A DNA stretch of 64,000 nucleotides from Collimonas sp. PA-H2 (GCF_002564105.1 NZ_PDBX01000001.1:4898001-4962000); one strand, 5' to 3'; numbered from the stretch's first letter, positions 46,507-56,024 are shown. Program-made: numbers and translations. The notes: generated by a model not told the origin, from the letters alone.

Positions 46507-46536
46507 AATGCCGTTCAGTCTTGACTGAACGGCATT
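46507..46536. terminator. Terminator-like perfect hairpin
   Basis: AATGCCGTTCAGTC (46507-46520) is the exact complement of GACTGAACGGCATT (46523-46536). It is preceded by AATAAAAA and lacks a long T-run on the + strand; on the minus strand TTTTTATT follows, so it best serves the TetR gene. Confidence 0.7.
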
Positions 46537-46611
46537 ACGATCGAAAGATGGGCTTTTTTATGCTCGCTTGCAGTTGAATTGAAACCACCGCCGGAGCCAG
46601 CCCGGTGCTAT

Positions 46612-47211
46612 TTAAATCGCATAGATGCGCATGAAGGCATCTATGGCGCGCTCGGTGGACCCCTTGATCTGCTCCGGCGTCGCCGCCGTCACCACGCCCA
46701 GCATCCGCATTTCCATCCATTCGGTTTCCACCAGCCCGCGCAATTGCAGGGCCGCCACCCAGGCGTCGGCCTTGCGCAACTGCTGCTTGTCCATTGCCTT
46801 CTTCAGGAAATCGGCCACCCGAGTCCAGCCCAGCTTCGGGCCGCGTTCATACAGCATCTTGCCGATATCCCAGCGTTCGGCGTGGGACAGCACCAGGCGT
46901 TTGACCGACACCACTTCCGGCATCAGGATCACTTGCAGGTACTTGGCGCCCAGGCGTTGCAGGGTCAGGCGCAGATCGTCGCTCTCGACCAGCTGCTCGA
47001 ATACCGCTTCATAGTGCTGGCCGATCTGCTGGCGCATGGTTTCGACAAAGATTTCTTCTTTTGACGAAAAGTAGTTGTACAAGGTTGCCTTCGATCCTCC
47101 CAGGCGCGCCGATATTTCCGACATCGATGCTCGTTCAAATCCTATTTCATTAAAGATTGTTGCCGCGACATCGATGATGGCCTGTCGTCGTTCCTCGCTT
47201 TTCTTGCGCAT
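46612..47211 (-). CDS. TetR/AcrR family repressor
   Basis: 199 residues. The helix-turn-helix is clear: RRQAIIDVAATIFNEIGFER, ASMSEISARLGGSKATLYNY, FSSKEEIF. The rest is the helical ligand-binding domain. It is divergent from a three-gene efflux operon whose promoter carries a palindrome over the -10 box, so it almost certainly represses that operon and possibly itself. The inducer is unknown. Confidence 0.92.
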   Translation of the reverse strand: MRKKSEERRQAIIDVAATIFNEIGFERASMSEISARLGGSKATLYNYFSSKEEIFVETMRQQIGQHYEAVFEQLVESDDLRLTLQRLGAKYLQVILMPEVVSVKRLVLSHAERWDIGKMLYERGPKLGWTRVADFLKKAMDKQQLRKADAWVAALQLRGLVETEWMEMRMLGVVTAATPEQIKGSTERAIDAFMRIYAI

Positions 47212-47292
47212 GTGTCAATTTTTCCTGTTTTACGGCATCGAAACCGCCGTATCTGTGCGTTGCTTTTTGGGCTTGTTGCCGCTTAGTTTTAC

Positions 47293-47334
47293 TTGACGAC
47301 GTTCAAAAGTCAATACTATACTGTACCGTACAGT
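47293..47334 (+). promoter_or_regulatory. Promoter and TetR-type operator of the tripartite efflux operon
   Basis: -35 TTGACG (47293-47298), 18-base spacer, -10 TATACT (47317-47322). Overlapping the -10 is a perfect odd palindrome ACTGTAC-C-GTACAGT (47320-47334). A bound repressor would block RNA polymerase, and the divergent TetR gene is the obvious candidate. Confidence 0.75.
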
Positions 47335-47344
47335 TCAGTTATGA

Positions 47345-48850
47345 ATGGATTTTCTCATGCAAGGCTCTCGTTTTTCCCCACATTTTTCACCATATCTGGC
47401 GCCTGCTTTGCGCGGGATCGCCAGCCTGTGCGTGCTGGCGTTCACCCTCGGCGGCTGTGCGCAATTCTCAGAAATCGGTCCGCGTGCCGAACCGAAAGAC
47501 ATCTCTGCTTACCAAACTTCAGAACAGCTGGCCGGCAATGCAATCGCCTGGCCGGATGACAAGTGGTGGGCCGTCTACGGCGACAAGCAGCTGGATGCGC
47601 TGATCGGCGAAGGCTTGCAAGACGCGCCCTCGATGACCGCGGCGCAGGCGCGGCTGCTGAAAGCGGAGGGCAGTGCGCAGCAGCAGGGCGCCGCCTTGCT
47701 GCCGCAAGTCAGCGCGAATGCCTCGGTCAACTACATGAAGCAGAGCTACAACAATGGCGTGCCGGCAGAGTTCGTGCCACAGGGCTATAACAACGAAGGC
47801 AGCGCCACGCTCAATTTCAGCTACGAAATCGATTTCTGGGGTAAGAACCGCGCGGCGCTGGCCGCCGCCACCTCGGAGCTGGAAGCAGCGCGCGCCGATG
47901 CGGCCCAGGCCAGGATCACCTTGTCGACCTCGATTGCCGCCGCCTATGCCGAATTCGAACGGCTGCTGAGCCAGCGCGATACCGCCGAGGCGGCGCTGCA
48001 GGTGCGCCGCAAAACCTACGATCTGTTCGAGCAACGGCGTATCAACGGCCTGGAAACCCAGGGCAGCGTCAAGCAGGTGCTGGCACGGCGCGCCATGGCG
48101 GAAGCCGATTTGCTGAGCGTGACCGAATCCATCAATCTGCAACGCAACAAGTTGGCCACGCTGGTTGGCGCCGGACCGGACCGCGGCTTGCGCCTGCTGC
48201 GCCCGGATATCGACATCTCGCATCCGTTTGGTATACCGCAGCAGTTGCCGGTGGATCTGCTGGGCCGGCGCCCGGATGTGGTGGCGTCGCGCTTGCGGGT
48301 AGAAGCCGCGGCCAAGCAGATCAAAGTGGCCAAGGCGCAGTTTTATCCGAATGTGAACCTGACCGCCTACCTGGGTTTGCAGGCGCTGGGCCTGGGCATG
48401 CTGAGCAAGGCCGGTTCTGACGTCGGCAGCATCAGCCCGGCGATTTCGCTGCCGATTTTTGAGGGCGGCCGCCTGCGCGGCCAGTATCGTTCCGCCAGCG
48501 GCAGCTATGACGAGGCAGTCGCCAATTACGACAGTGCGGTGACGCAGGCCTTGCAGGACGTAGCCGATGTGGCAGTCAGCGAAAAAGCCTTGACCGGCCG
48601 GCTCGACAAGACGCAAGAGGCGGTCACTGCGGCCGAGGATGCTTACCGCATCGCCCGCAACCGCTATGAAGGCGGCCTGGCCACCTACCTCGATGTACTC
48701 AATGCCCAGGACACCCTGCTGACCAACCAGCGCGAGCTGTCGACGCTGCGCTCGCGCCTGTTCGCGCTCGATGTCGCGCTGGTGCGGGCGCTGGGCGGCG
48801 GTTATCAGCACGATCAGCACGATCAGCACAGCCAACTGGCTGCGCGCTGA
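47345..48850 (+). CDS. Outer-membrane efflux lipoprotein (NodT/OprM-like TolC family)
   Basis: 501 residues from ATG 47345; ATG 47357 is possible. The lipobox LGGC marks the lipoprotein cysteine. Two repeated OEP domains are visible with WPDDKWWAVYGDKQLDALIG near the start, FSYEIDFWGKNRAALAAATS, DLLGRRPDVVASRLRVEAAA, and RYEGGLATYLDVLNAQDTLL at the end. It is the outer channel of the pump. It ends in a run of His-Asp-Gln repeats (YQHDQHDQHSQ). Next gene is 34 bases on. Confidence 0.92.
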   Translation: MDFLMQGSRFSPHFSPYLAPALRGIASLCVLAFTLGGCAQFSEIGPRAEPKDISAYQTSEQLAGNAIAWPDDKWWAVYGDKQLDALIGEGLQDAPSMTAAQARLLKAEGSAQQQGAALLPQVSANASVNYMKQSYNNGVPAEFVPQGYNNEGSATLNFSYEIDFWGKNRAALAAATSELEAARADAAQARITLSTSIAAAYAEFERLLSQRDTAEAALQVRRKTYDLFEQRRINGLETQGSVKQVLARRAMAEADLLSVTESINLQRNKLATLVGAGPDRGLRLLRPDIDISHPFGIPQQLPVDLLGRRPDVVASRLRVEAAAKQIKVAKAQFYPNVNLTAYLGLQALGLGMLSKAGSDVGSISPAISLPIFEGGRLRGQYRSASGSYDEAVANYDSAVTQALQDVADVAVSEKALTGRLDKTQEAVTAAEDAYRIARNRYEGGLATYLDVLNAQDTLLTNQRELSTLRSRLFALDVALVRALGGGYQHDQHDQHSQLAAR

Positions 48851-48884
48851 TCAAGCATTCAAAATATATTTTAAGGATAGCAAC

Positions 48885-50075
48885 ATGTCACACAGCGATT
48901 CTCAAGTCATCAAGGACCTGGCGGTGGAAGACGTCATCGCCAAGGCAGAGGCCAAGGCTACAACCCAGAAGCGCAAGAAGCTGTTCGGCGCGCTGGCCGG
49001 CGTGATCCTGATTGCCGGCGTCGGCTACACCGCTTACTGGCATTTCATCGGCTCGCGCTATGTCAGCACCGACAATGCCTATACAGCGGTGGAAATCTCG
49101 CAGCTGACCCCAGCCATCAATGGCATCGTCGCCGACGTCAAGGTGGTTGATACCCAGGCCGTGAAGCAGGGCCAGGTGCTGGTGGTGATCGACGACAGCG
49201 ACGCCAGGCTGGCGCTGGCGCAGGCCGAAGCGGACCTGGGCCGGGCGCAGCGCCGGGTGCAGGGATATTTTGCCAATGACAGCGGGCTAGCGGCGCAGGT
49301 GCTGGCGCGCGAAGCGGAGCAGAAGCGGGCGGCGGCGCAGACCATTTCGGCGCAGGCCGACCTGCAGCGCGCCGAGCTGGATTATCAGCGGCGCGAAGCC
49401 TTGTCCAAATCGGGCTCGGTATCGGGAGAAGAACTGAGCAATGCGCGCAGCGCCTTGCTGACCATGCAAGCCAACCTGAAAGTGGCGGAAGCAGGCGAAG
49501 TGCAAGCCAAGGCCAATCGCTTCGCCACTGTAGGCGCGCAAAAAGCCAGCACGGTGCTGACCGCTGACACCACTGTCGACACCAATCCGGAAGTGGCGCT
49601 GGCGCGCGCCAAGCGCGACCAGGCTAGGCTGGACCTGGAGCGCACCGTGCTGCGGGCGCCGGTGGACGGCGTGATCGCGCGGCGCCAGGTGCAGATCGGC
49701 CAGCGGGTGCAGGCCGGCACCGTCTTGCTGGCTATCGTGCCGACCCAGTTGATGCATGTCGACGCCAATTTCAAGGAAGGCCAGCTGACCCAGGTCAAGA
49801 TCGGACAGCCGGTCACCATGAAGGCCGATCTCTACGGCGGGTCGGTGGAATACCACGGCACGGTAGAGGGCATGTCCGGTGGCAGCGGCTCAGCCTTCGC
49901 CGTGATTCCAGCGCAGAACGCGACCGGCAACTGGATCAAGGTGGTGCAGCGCTTGCCGGTGCGGATCTCTGTCGATCCCAAGCAGTTGCTGCAGCAGCCG
50001 CTGAGCGTCGGCTTGTCGATGGAAGTCGAGATTGATACCCGCGCCGCTAAAGCAGCGCCTTCCTCCGCCATGTAA
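48885..50075 (+). CDS. EmrA-like membrane fusion protein (HlyD family)
   Basis: 396 residues from ATG 48885 with AAGGAT upstream. One membrane helix (about 31-48; LFGALAGVILIAGVGYTAYW) is followed by the split lipoyl/barrel domain (TDNAYTAVEISQLTPAINGI; LRAPVDGVIARRQVQIGQRV) and an alpha-hairpin (about 110-230). EmrA-type proteins bridge an MFS pump to the outer channel. The neighbours are exactly those partners. Confidence 0.92.
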   Translation: MSHSDSQVIKDLAVEDVIAKAEAKATTQKRKKLFGALAGVILIAGVGYTAYWHFIGSRYVSTDNAYTAVEISQLTPAINGIVADVKVVDTQAVKQGQVLVVIDDSDARLALAQAEADLGRAQRRVQGYFANDSGLAAQVLAREAEQKRAAAQTISAQADLQRAELDYQRREALSKSGSVSGEELSNARSALLTMQANLKVAEAGEVQAKANRFATVGAQKASTVLTADTTVDTNPEVALARAKRDQARLDLERTVLRAPVDGVIARRQVQIGQRVQAGTVLLAIVPTQLMHVDANFKEGQLTQVKIGQPVTMKADLYGGSVEYHGTVEGMSGGSGSAFAVIPAQNATGNWIKVVQRLPVRISVDPKQLLQQPLSVGLSMEVEIDTRAAKAAPSSAM

Positions 50076-50087
50076 GAAAGCAGCATC

Positions 50088-51629
50088 ATGTCATCCACTT
50101 CGTCTTCCGAACTGCCGGTGAAGCCGCTGCAGGGCGCGCAATTGCTGGGCGTCGGCTTGCTGCTGGCGGCCGCCAACTTCATGGCGGTACTCGACACCAC
50201 CATCGCCAACGTCTCGGTCTCTACCATCTCAGGCGCACTGGGCGCTTCGTCCAGCCAGGGCACCTACGTGATCACCTCTTACGCGGTGGCCGAGGCCATC
50301 ACCGTGCCGCTCACCGGATGGCTGGCCAACCGCTTCGGCGCGGTGCGCGTGTTCATTACCTCGATGATCATGTTCGGCATTTTTTCCGCGCTGTGCGGAC
50401 TGGCGAATTCGCTCGGCTTGCTGATCGCTTTCCGCGTCATGCAAGGGCTGGCCGGCGGCCCACTGATCCCCTTGTCGCAAACCTTGCTGCTGCGGATTTT
50501 CCCGAAAGAGAAAGCGCCGGCGGCGGTCGGGCTGTGGGCCATGACCACCTTGATTGCACCGATTGCGGGGCCGATACTGGGCGGCGTGCTGTGCGACCAG
50601 TACAGCTGGCCCTACATCTTCTACATCAACGTGCCGGTGGCGCTGATCTGCGGCTATATCGGCTGGAAAATGCTGAAGCGCTTCGAATCACCGTTGGTGA
50701 AACTGCCGATCGACAAGGTCGGACTGGCGCTGATGATAATCTGGGTCGCGGCCTTGCAACTGATGCTGGACAAGGGCAAGGAACTCGACTGGTTCGCCTC
50801 GACTGAAATCGTGGTGCTGGCGCTGACCGCCGCCATTGGTTTCATCGCTTTCCTGATCTGGGAGCTGACCGAGCGCAATCCTATCGTCGACCTGCGCGTG
50901 TTCCGCCACCGCGGCTACTCGGCCAGCGTGACTACCATCTGCCTGGCCTTCGGCGCCTTCTTCGGCGCCACCGTGCTGACGCCGCTGTGGCTGCAAGGCT
51001 ATATGGGCTACACTGCGACGCAATCGGGTCAGACCACGGCCTTGTCCGGCATCCTGGCAGTGCTGACCGCGCCCTTCGTCGCCAAGCTGTCGACCAAGGT
51101 CGATCCGCGCAAGCTGGTCTGCTGCGGCGTGCTCTGGCTTGGCATGGTGACTCTGCTGCGCAGTTTCAACAGTTCGGACATGACCACCTTCCAGATCGGC
51201 TGGCCGCTGCTGATGCAGGGCATAGGCATGCCGCTGTTCTTCGTGCCGCTGACGGCGCTGGCGCTGAGCAGCGTGAATCCCTCGGAAACCGCCTCGGCGG
51301 CTGGCCTGATGAGCTTCTGCCGCACCATGTCGGGCGCGATTGCGACCTCGCTGGTCAATACCGGCTGGGAAAACAATGCCGCCTACTATCACGCGGAACT
51401 GTCCGGCCTGGTAGACAAGTTCGGCGACGCCGCCAACAGCCTGATGCAGTCCGGCATGTCGGCCGACCAGGCAAGGGCCAGCATAGAACAGACGGTGCAG
51501 TCGCAAAGCATCATGCTGTCGACCAATCACATGTTCATGATGGCGGCGCTGTCCTTCCTGCTAGGAGCGATCGCGGTGTGGTTTGCGCCCAAGCCGACGC
51601 GCATTGCGGACACCTCCGCCGCGCACTAG
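50088..51629 (+). CDS. EmrB/QacA family MFS drug transporter (DHA2, 14 TM)
   Basis: 513 residues with about 14 hydrophobic segments. DHA2 motifs: NFMAVLDTTIANVSVSTISG (motif D1), the motif A region WLANRFGAVRVFI, and FRVMQGLAGGPLIPLSQTLL (motif C region). It uses the proton gradient to expel drugs through the EmrA-like and NodT-like partners encoded upstream. The gene starts 12 bases after the previous stop. Confidence 0.93.
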   Translation: MSSTSSSELPVKPLQGAQLLGVGLLLAAANFMAVLDTTIANVSVSTISGALGASSSQGTYVITSYAVAEAITVPLTGWLANRFGAVRVFITSMIMFGIFSALCGLANSLGLLIAFRVMQGLAGGPLIPLSQTLLLRIFPKEKAPAAVGLWAMTTLIAPIAGPILGGVLCDQYSWPYIFYINVPVALICGYIGWKMLKRFESPLVKLPIDKVGLALMIIWVAALQLMLDKGKELDWFASTEIVVLALTAAIGFIAFLIWELTERNPIVDLRVFRHRGYSASVTTICLAFGAFFGATVLTPLWLQGYMGYTATQSGQTTALSGILAVLTAPFVAKLSTKVDPRKLVCCGVLWLGMVTLLRSFNSSDMTTFQIGWPLLMQGIGMPLFFVPLTALALSSVNPSETASAAGLMSFCRTMSGAIATSLVNTGWENNAAYYHAELSGLVDKFGDAANSLMQSGMSADQARASIEQTVQSQSIMLSTNHMFMMAALSFLLGAIAVWFAPKPTRIADTSAAH

Positions 51630-51654
51630 AGCCTGACGAAGCGGGGAAAGCCTG

Positions 51655-52128
51655 CTAGTAAGTGATGGTGACAGTCACCGTGTCGGTATAAGTGCCTGCC
51701 GGTTTGTTTTGCGCGCCTGGGATGCGGCCGTATGGCGTGTAGTGGCGAGTCGTCGGCGTCAACAGGATCAGATAACTGTCGGATTCGGTTTGCGTGGTGC
51801 CGGAACCGTCGCCCCAGACGATGCTGCGGGCGCTATCGGTATAGATATTGTAGTTGAGAATATTGACGCCTGATTTCAGGGTGCGGGTAGCATAGGTGCC
51901 GCTACCCGTGCTGAGGGCGATGGTGTAACTGCCGGTGCCTGCTACCAGTGTGGCGGTGCAGGTGACGGCAACGTCGCCGGTGCTGTCGGCGTTGCCGCCG
52001 CCGGGAGAGGTATAAGCAGGAAACGTAATTCCAGTAGCGCTTACGGTACATGTTGCAAGCAGGGCATGGGCGCTCAACGGCAGCGCCAGCATGCCTAGGG
52101 AAACCAGCCATTGCAAGCAACGTTTCAT
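51655..52128 (-). CDS. Csu-type pilus subunit, probable tip protein (SCPU domain)
   Basis: 157 residues from ATG 52128 (AGGAG upstream), overlapping the usher stop. A signal peptide ends at AHALL. The mature part is a single spore-coat-U (SCPU) domain: two cysteines (ATCTVSAT; VTCTATL), NYNIYTDSARSIVWGDG and a C-terminal donor-like strand (GTYTDTVTVTITY). It is the last gene of the operon, where the tip adhesin usually lies, but it is shorter than a two-domain CsuE. Confidence 0.82.
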   Translation of the reverse strand: MKRCLQWLVSLGMLALPLSAHALLATCTVSATGITFPAYTSPGGGNADSTGDVAVTCTATLVAGTGSYTIALSTGSGTYATRTLKSGVNILNYNIYTDSARSIVWGDGSGTTQTESDSYLILLTPTTRHYTPYGRIPGAQNKPAGTYTDTVTVTITY

Positions 52129-54452
52129 TTCGTCTCCTGGCCGCAGGAAAACGGCCCCAGTACAGGGAAAGCCTCTGCCTTGGCAGGTGCGGGAATGTCG
52201 AAACTGCATATCGGCCGGGCCGTATTGTCGGTTACTGCAATCCTGGCCGGATACACCATCGCCGGAATAAAGACCTGGCCGCGCAAGGCCACTTCCTGCG
52301 CTTCCGTACTGCCGTTCAAATACACAAGGGTGCCGGTCGCAAGCGGCGTTCCTTGCCTATCCCTGAGCACCAGCGTTGCGCTCTGGTTCTGCTGGGCGCT
52401 GAATTTCAGCAGGCTGCCGCTGCGCGGCCCCGGAGTGACTGATTTCTGGTTCAGATCCAGCGTCATCGACAAGGGCAGGCCGGCGGTATCCAGGTAGACG
52501 TTATTCGGTTCGTAAGGAACCAGGCGAGGAACGAAGCCGACCCCATATTTGTCAGTCTGGCCGACCTTGACATTGTTGGCGTAGATATCGATAGGCTGGG
52601 ACACCGGCACTTCCACCATGGCGAAGCTCTCGTCCATCCAGCGCGTCGCCCGGGCGTGGCCGCCGAGCAGGGCAATGCCGCCGCGCGCCTCCAGCTGCAG
52701 GTTGCTTTGGCCATCGGCATGATTAGCGCTCATCGTATATTCGCCGGTGGAGCCCAGGTAATTGACGCCGATATCTTCGCCGCCATTGTCGAAGAACGCC
52801 TTACGTGCACGGTAGCCCCAGCCGCCTTCCTGCGGCGCGGTTTGCTGGTATCCGGCGCTGAAGGATTTGCTGCCCGGCTGGCCAGTGGCCACCACCTGCG
52901 CGAAACTCTGGTGTTCCAGCGGAATAACCCAGACCACGTTGGCCGACAGCGGCCGGTCTTGCGTCAGCGATTTGAGGAAGCCGACGCTGACGGTACCGTA
53001 GCGGCGCAAGTTGAAATTGATGCCGGCATTCACGGCCCGCACATTGTCCTGGCCGCGGTTGACCTGGCTCAAGTAGCCTAAGGCCAGGTTGGTGCGCGCG
53101 CTCAGCGACAAGTTGGCCTGGGCCTGGATCTGTTGTGCCGGCGCCAGGATATCGTCGCCCAGGCCGAGCTGCCAAAAGCGTGCGCCGGCTGTCTGTACGC
53201 GCACAGTCATGGCATATTGGCTGCCCTGGCGGTCGAACTGCAGGTATTGCAGAGTGTCGTTGCCACGCTCCGAATTGCTGGCGGCGACGCCGCCGCTCAG
53301 CAAGCCGATATCCGTCAGCGCCACGGCGCCGCCGATGCCCAGCGACTCCCGTCCGCGCATCACCTCGCCGTGGCTTTCGATGGTGCTGCTGTCGCTGACG
53401 CCGTAGCGTACGGTGGCGGAACTGAAGGCCTGGCCATAGTCGCTGTCCTTGCTGCCGAAATTATTGCGCAAGGCCCCGATTTCATAGGAAACATCCTTGC
53501 TGCCTTGCCGCAGCAGCCGGGCGCTGGTGATATAGCTTTGGGTGTAGACCTGCTGCCGTCCCAGCACATCGTGCACCACCATCTGCACATTGCCCTGGCC
53601 GGCATACACCGGCAGGTTGTTGATGGTGAACGGCCCGGTGTCGACCGGCTGCTTGAGGCGCAGGATGTTGTCGACGTAGATGTCGACCACCGATGGCGCT
53701 GCCGCCGTGCCGCTGAATGCCGGCAAGGGGATCGCCTGGTAGCCAGGAATGGTGGAGAACTTGGTGTGCCATTGAATGCCGCCGAAATACACCTGGCGCG
53801 AAAGGGAACTGCTGCCGGTGACGCTGTCGCCCAGCACCAGGGTGGCCTGCTGTTCCGGGAAATCCCGGGTGTACTGGCTGTCGAGCCGGAACACCGAGCG
53901 CTTGCCGGTCAGGTCCTGGCCGACAAAACGGCTGGTGTAGGTGCCGCCGCCGCTGAACACGCCGACTTCCGTCACCGCGGAAAGATTGTTTTGACCCTGG
54001 CCCCTGGCGTAATTGATGTCGTAGTTCAGGAAGGCGCCGGTTTCGGCAGTCTGTTCCAGCAATTGGCGGTGATCGCCAAGATTGAATTCCGAGTCGATGA
54101 AGGCGGTTGCCTGCGCCTGGATGATCAGCGTCTGGGTGCTGTTTTCGATCTCGGCGTGGACGCCAGGCAGGGCATCCAGCGGATAGTAGTTTTCCTGATG
54201 GCTGCTGATGGCGGCGGAATTCGGCAAGCGCAAGCGGGCCTCCGTCAATAATTGCGACGGCACGATGATGCCATTTGCCGCAGTGCGCAGAATAAGCGTT
54301 GCGTCCGTCAATTTCTTGTCGTTGACGACAACGGCCAATAATATTTCCTGCTCTGCCGATGGCCTCTCCGCCGTGGCCAGCGCCGGGGTTTGGCAGGCGA
54401 TCAGGCTAGCGGCTAGATACCTGGTCAGCCTCCAGCGTGAGGTGTTCTTCAA
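52125..54452 (-). CDS. Fimbrial outer-membrane usher (CsuD-like, archaic chaperone-usher)
   Basis: About 775 residues. The ATG at 54497 overlaps the chaperone gene by 92 bases and gives a very long n-region; I prefer TTG 54452, which has AAGG six bases upstream and gives a normal signal peptide (KNTSRWRLTRYLAASLIACQ). The usher contains the periplasmic N domain, a beta-barrel with plug (TLVLGDSVTGSSSLSRQVYF; VDIYVDNILRLKQPVDTGPF; QMVVHDVLGRQQVYTQSY) and C-terminal domains. It threads pilus subunits across the outer membrane. Confidence 0.9.
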   Translation of the reverse strand: MKNTSRWRLTRYLAASLIACQTPALATAERPSAEQEILLAVVVNDKKLTDATLILRTAANGIIVPSQLLTEARLRLPNSAAISSHQENYYPLDALPGVHAEIENSTQTLIIQAQATAFIDSEFNLGDHRQLLEQTAETGAFLNYDINYARGQGQNNLSAVTEVGVFSGGGTYTSRFVGQDLTGKRSVFRLDSQYTRDFPEQQATLVLGDSVTGSSSLSRQVYFGGIQWHTKFSTIPGYQAIPLPAFSGTAAAPSVVDIYVDNILRLKQPVDTGPFTINNLPVYAGQGNVQMVVHDVLGRQQVYTQSYITSARLLRQGSKDVSYEIGALRNNFGSKDSDYGQAFSSATVRYGVSDSSTIESHGEVMRGRESLGIGGAVALTDIGLLSGGVAASNSERGNDTLQYLQFDRQGSQYAMTVRVQTAGARFWQLGLGDDILAPAQQIQAQANLSLSARTNLALGYLSQVNRGQDNVRAVNAGINFNLRRYGTVSVGFLKSLTQDRPLSANVVWVIPLEHQSFAQVVATGQPGSKSFSAGYQQTAPQEGGWGYRARKAFFDNGGEDIGVNYLGSTGEYTMSANHADGQSNLQLEARGGIALLGGHARATRWMDESFAMVEVPVSQPIDIYANNVKVGQTDKYGVGFVPRLVPYEPNNVYLDTAGLPLSMTLDLNQKSVTPGPRSGSLLKFSAQQNQSATLVLRDRQGTPLATGTLVYLNGSTEAQEVALRGQVFIPAMVYPARIAVTDNTARPICSFDIPAPAKAEAFPVLGPFSCGQETK

Positions 54453-55155
54453 TCTCGCCCTTGTCTGTCTGAATGTGCAGCCGGACCGCGCCGTCACGGA
54501 TTTTTCCGTTTACCAAGGACCATTCCTTGCGCTGACCCGGCAAAACATAAGCAGGTGTAGCGATCTGCACAGCATCCTTGTCTTCGGCGTTGCGGAGCGT
54601 GATGCGGTTAATCTTGCTGTGGACGTTGCCCTCGTTGGCGGCGCTCAGCAGCAGCGCGCCGGACACGTGCTTCAATTGCCAGGAAATCTTTTCCTGGCGA
54701 ATCTTCGGGCCGATGAATACCGGAATGCTGACCCTCAGCAAAGTCTTCAGGCCGGACCCTTGCAAGCTGGCTTGCGGAACTTCATCGATCAGCAGCCGAT
54801 AGCTTTTCTCGCTGGGCGAGTTCTGCGGATGACGCAGGCCGAAGCGCAGGAATTGCATCTGGTCCGGCTCGATGGTGAAGATCGGTGGATTCAGCAACAG
54901 TGCATCGGTATCGCTCAGCACTTCCTTGCTGCCATCGCTGCTCCAGTCGACTGCTTCCACCTGGATGCGCACCGGCTGGTCGCCGGTATTCCTGATTTGC
55001 AGCACGCCGGAACTGCGCTCGCTGCTGAGCTCGAAGCCGATCGGATTTACGTTGAACGATGCTGCATGCGCCTGATTAACCAAGCCGGTGAATAACCCGG
55101 CGCACAGCCCGGCCAGCAGCAGCCGCTGCCATGCATTATTCAACATGATCATCAT
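54406..55155 (-). CDS. Periplasmic pilus chaperone (PapD-like, CsuC type)
   Basis: 249 residues; ATG 55146 is an alternative start. The signal peptide ends at QAHAA. Two Ig-like domains follow: ELSSERSSGVLQIRNTGDQP, LLNPPIFTIEPDQMQFLRFG (the G1/F1-like strand) and SYRLLIDEVPQ. The chaperone donates a strand to unfolded subunits and delivers them to the usher, encoded next. Confidence 0.9.
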   Translation of the reverse strand: MMIMLNNAWQRLLLAGLCAGLFTGLVNQAHAASFNVNPIGFELSSERSSGVLQIRNTGDQPVRIQVEAVDWSSDGSKEVLSDTDALLLNPPIFTIEPDQMQFLRFGLRHPQNSPSEKSYRLLIDEVPQASLQGSGLKTLLRVSIPVFIGPKIRQEKISWQLKHVSGALLLSAANEGNVHSKINRITLRNAEDKDAVQIATPAYVLPGQRKEWSLVNGKIRDGAVRLHIQTDKGEIEEHLTLEADQVSSR

Positions 55156-55167
55156 TGCTCGCCGCGC

Positions 55168-55698
55168 CTAAAACGTGACGGTGGCAACGACCGTATCGGT
55201 ATAGGTTGCAGCGGGCTCGGACTGGGCAGCCGGGATGCTGGCGTAGATGGTGATCGGGGTTGCCAGGCCGGTGGCGGTGACCGCCGCAGGCGCGGTGCCG
55301 GCGGTGTTGCCCCAGGTTGTGGTATGGCCGCTGTCGGAAAACAGGCCGTAGTTGAGGTAGGTCGGGCTGCCGCCGCCGCTGGATAGGCGGCGCAGCGGCA
55401 CCGCGTTGGTCGAACCGGTATTGGCGTTTGCGCCCTGGCCCAGGGTAATCACCGGACTGGCGCCGACGGTGCAAGTGGTGGAGACGCTGGCGGTTGTGGT
55501 CTGGGGCGTGGAAAGGTTGGCGACGATCGGATCGTAGGTAGTGGTGAAGCCGGTCGTGGAAATGATGCAGTTGTTGGCAATCGTGACTGTATTGGTCATG
55601 GTCGCCGTGGCGGTGGCTGCGGAAGCGGTGTTGGAAACTGTGCTGTATACCGTTGCTGAAGCGATAATCAAAATGCCGTTCCGTACAAACTTTTTCAT
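55168..55698 (-). CDS. Csu-type major pilin-like subunit (SCPU domain)
   Basis: 176 residues from ATG 55698 (GGGAGA upstream). The signal peptide ends near TASAAT. The SCPU domain is Thr/Ala-rich: NNCIISTTGFTTTYDPIVAN, TTCTVGASPVITLGQGAN, NYGLFSDSGHTTTWGNTAG and the terminal strand ATYTDTVVATVTF. It is the first gene of the operon, the position of the CsuA/B pilin. Its end is 12 bases before the chaperone. Confidence 0.85.
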   Translation of the reverse strand: MKKFVRNGILIIASATVYSTVSNTASAATATATMTNTVTIANNCIISTTGFTTTYDPIVANLSTPQTTTASVSTTCTVGASPVITLGQGANANTGSTNAVPLRRLSSGGGSPTYLNYGLFSDSGHTTTWGNTAGTAPAAVTATGLATPITIYASIPAAQSEPAATYTDTVVATVTF

Positions 55699-55945
55699 GA
55701 CAAATCTCCCGATTGACATTTAATGTTGTGGAAACCTAGGCAAATGCCTGGCTATTTGTTCATGCCGCACTTTCCCCAATAAGATTTTCCACAAGGAAAT
55801 ATTTCTTTGCGCCATTATTGGCTTCATAGAGAAGCAACGTCAAGTTACATTTTGTATTTTTGCCGGACACAAAAATCCTTTGCGTTTGCTGGTAACGCTC
55901 TCTTCATCAATAAATGTCATTCAGGAAGGATTGTTAAATTGACTT

Positions 55946-55970
55946 ATTGTTGCTTTTTAAATGCAACAAT
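55946..55970 (+). promoter_or_regulatory. NsrR-type operator upstream of nsrR
   Basis: A 25-base palindrome: ATTGTTGC (55946-55953) and GCAACAAT (55963-55970) around TTTTTAAAT. It shares ATTGT, a central TTTTAAATG and ACAAT at identical spacing with the site before hmp, which supports an autoregulated NsrR site. Confidence 0.7.
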
Positions 55971-56024
55971 TATATGATGATGACATCCCGGACTCATGTT
56001 CCGCTCTCGGCAGGAAGCAAAGTC

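Noticed and set aside
53133..54251. 372-codon + strand frame opposite the usher
   Set aside because: No domain, and it opposes a gene with clear usher motifs.
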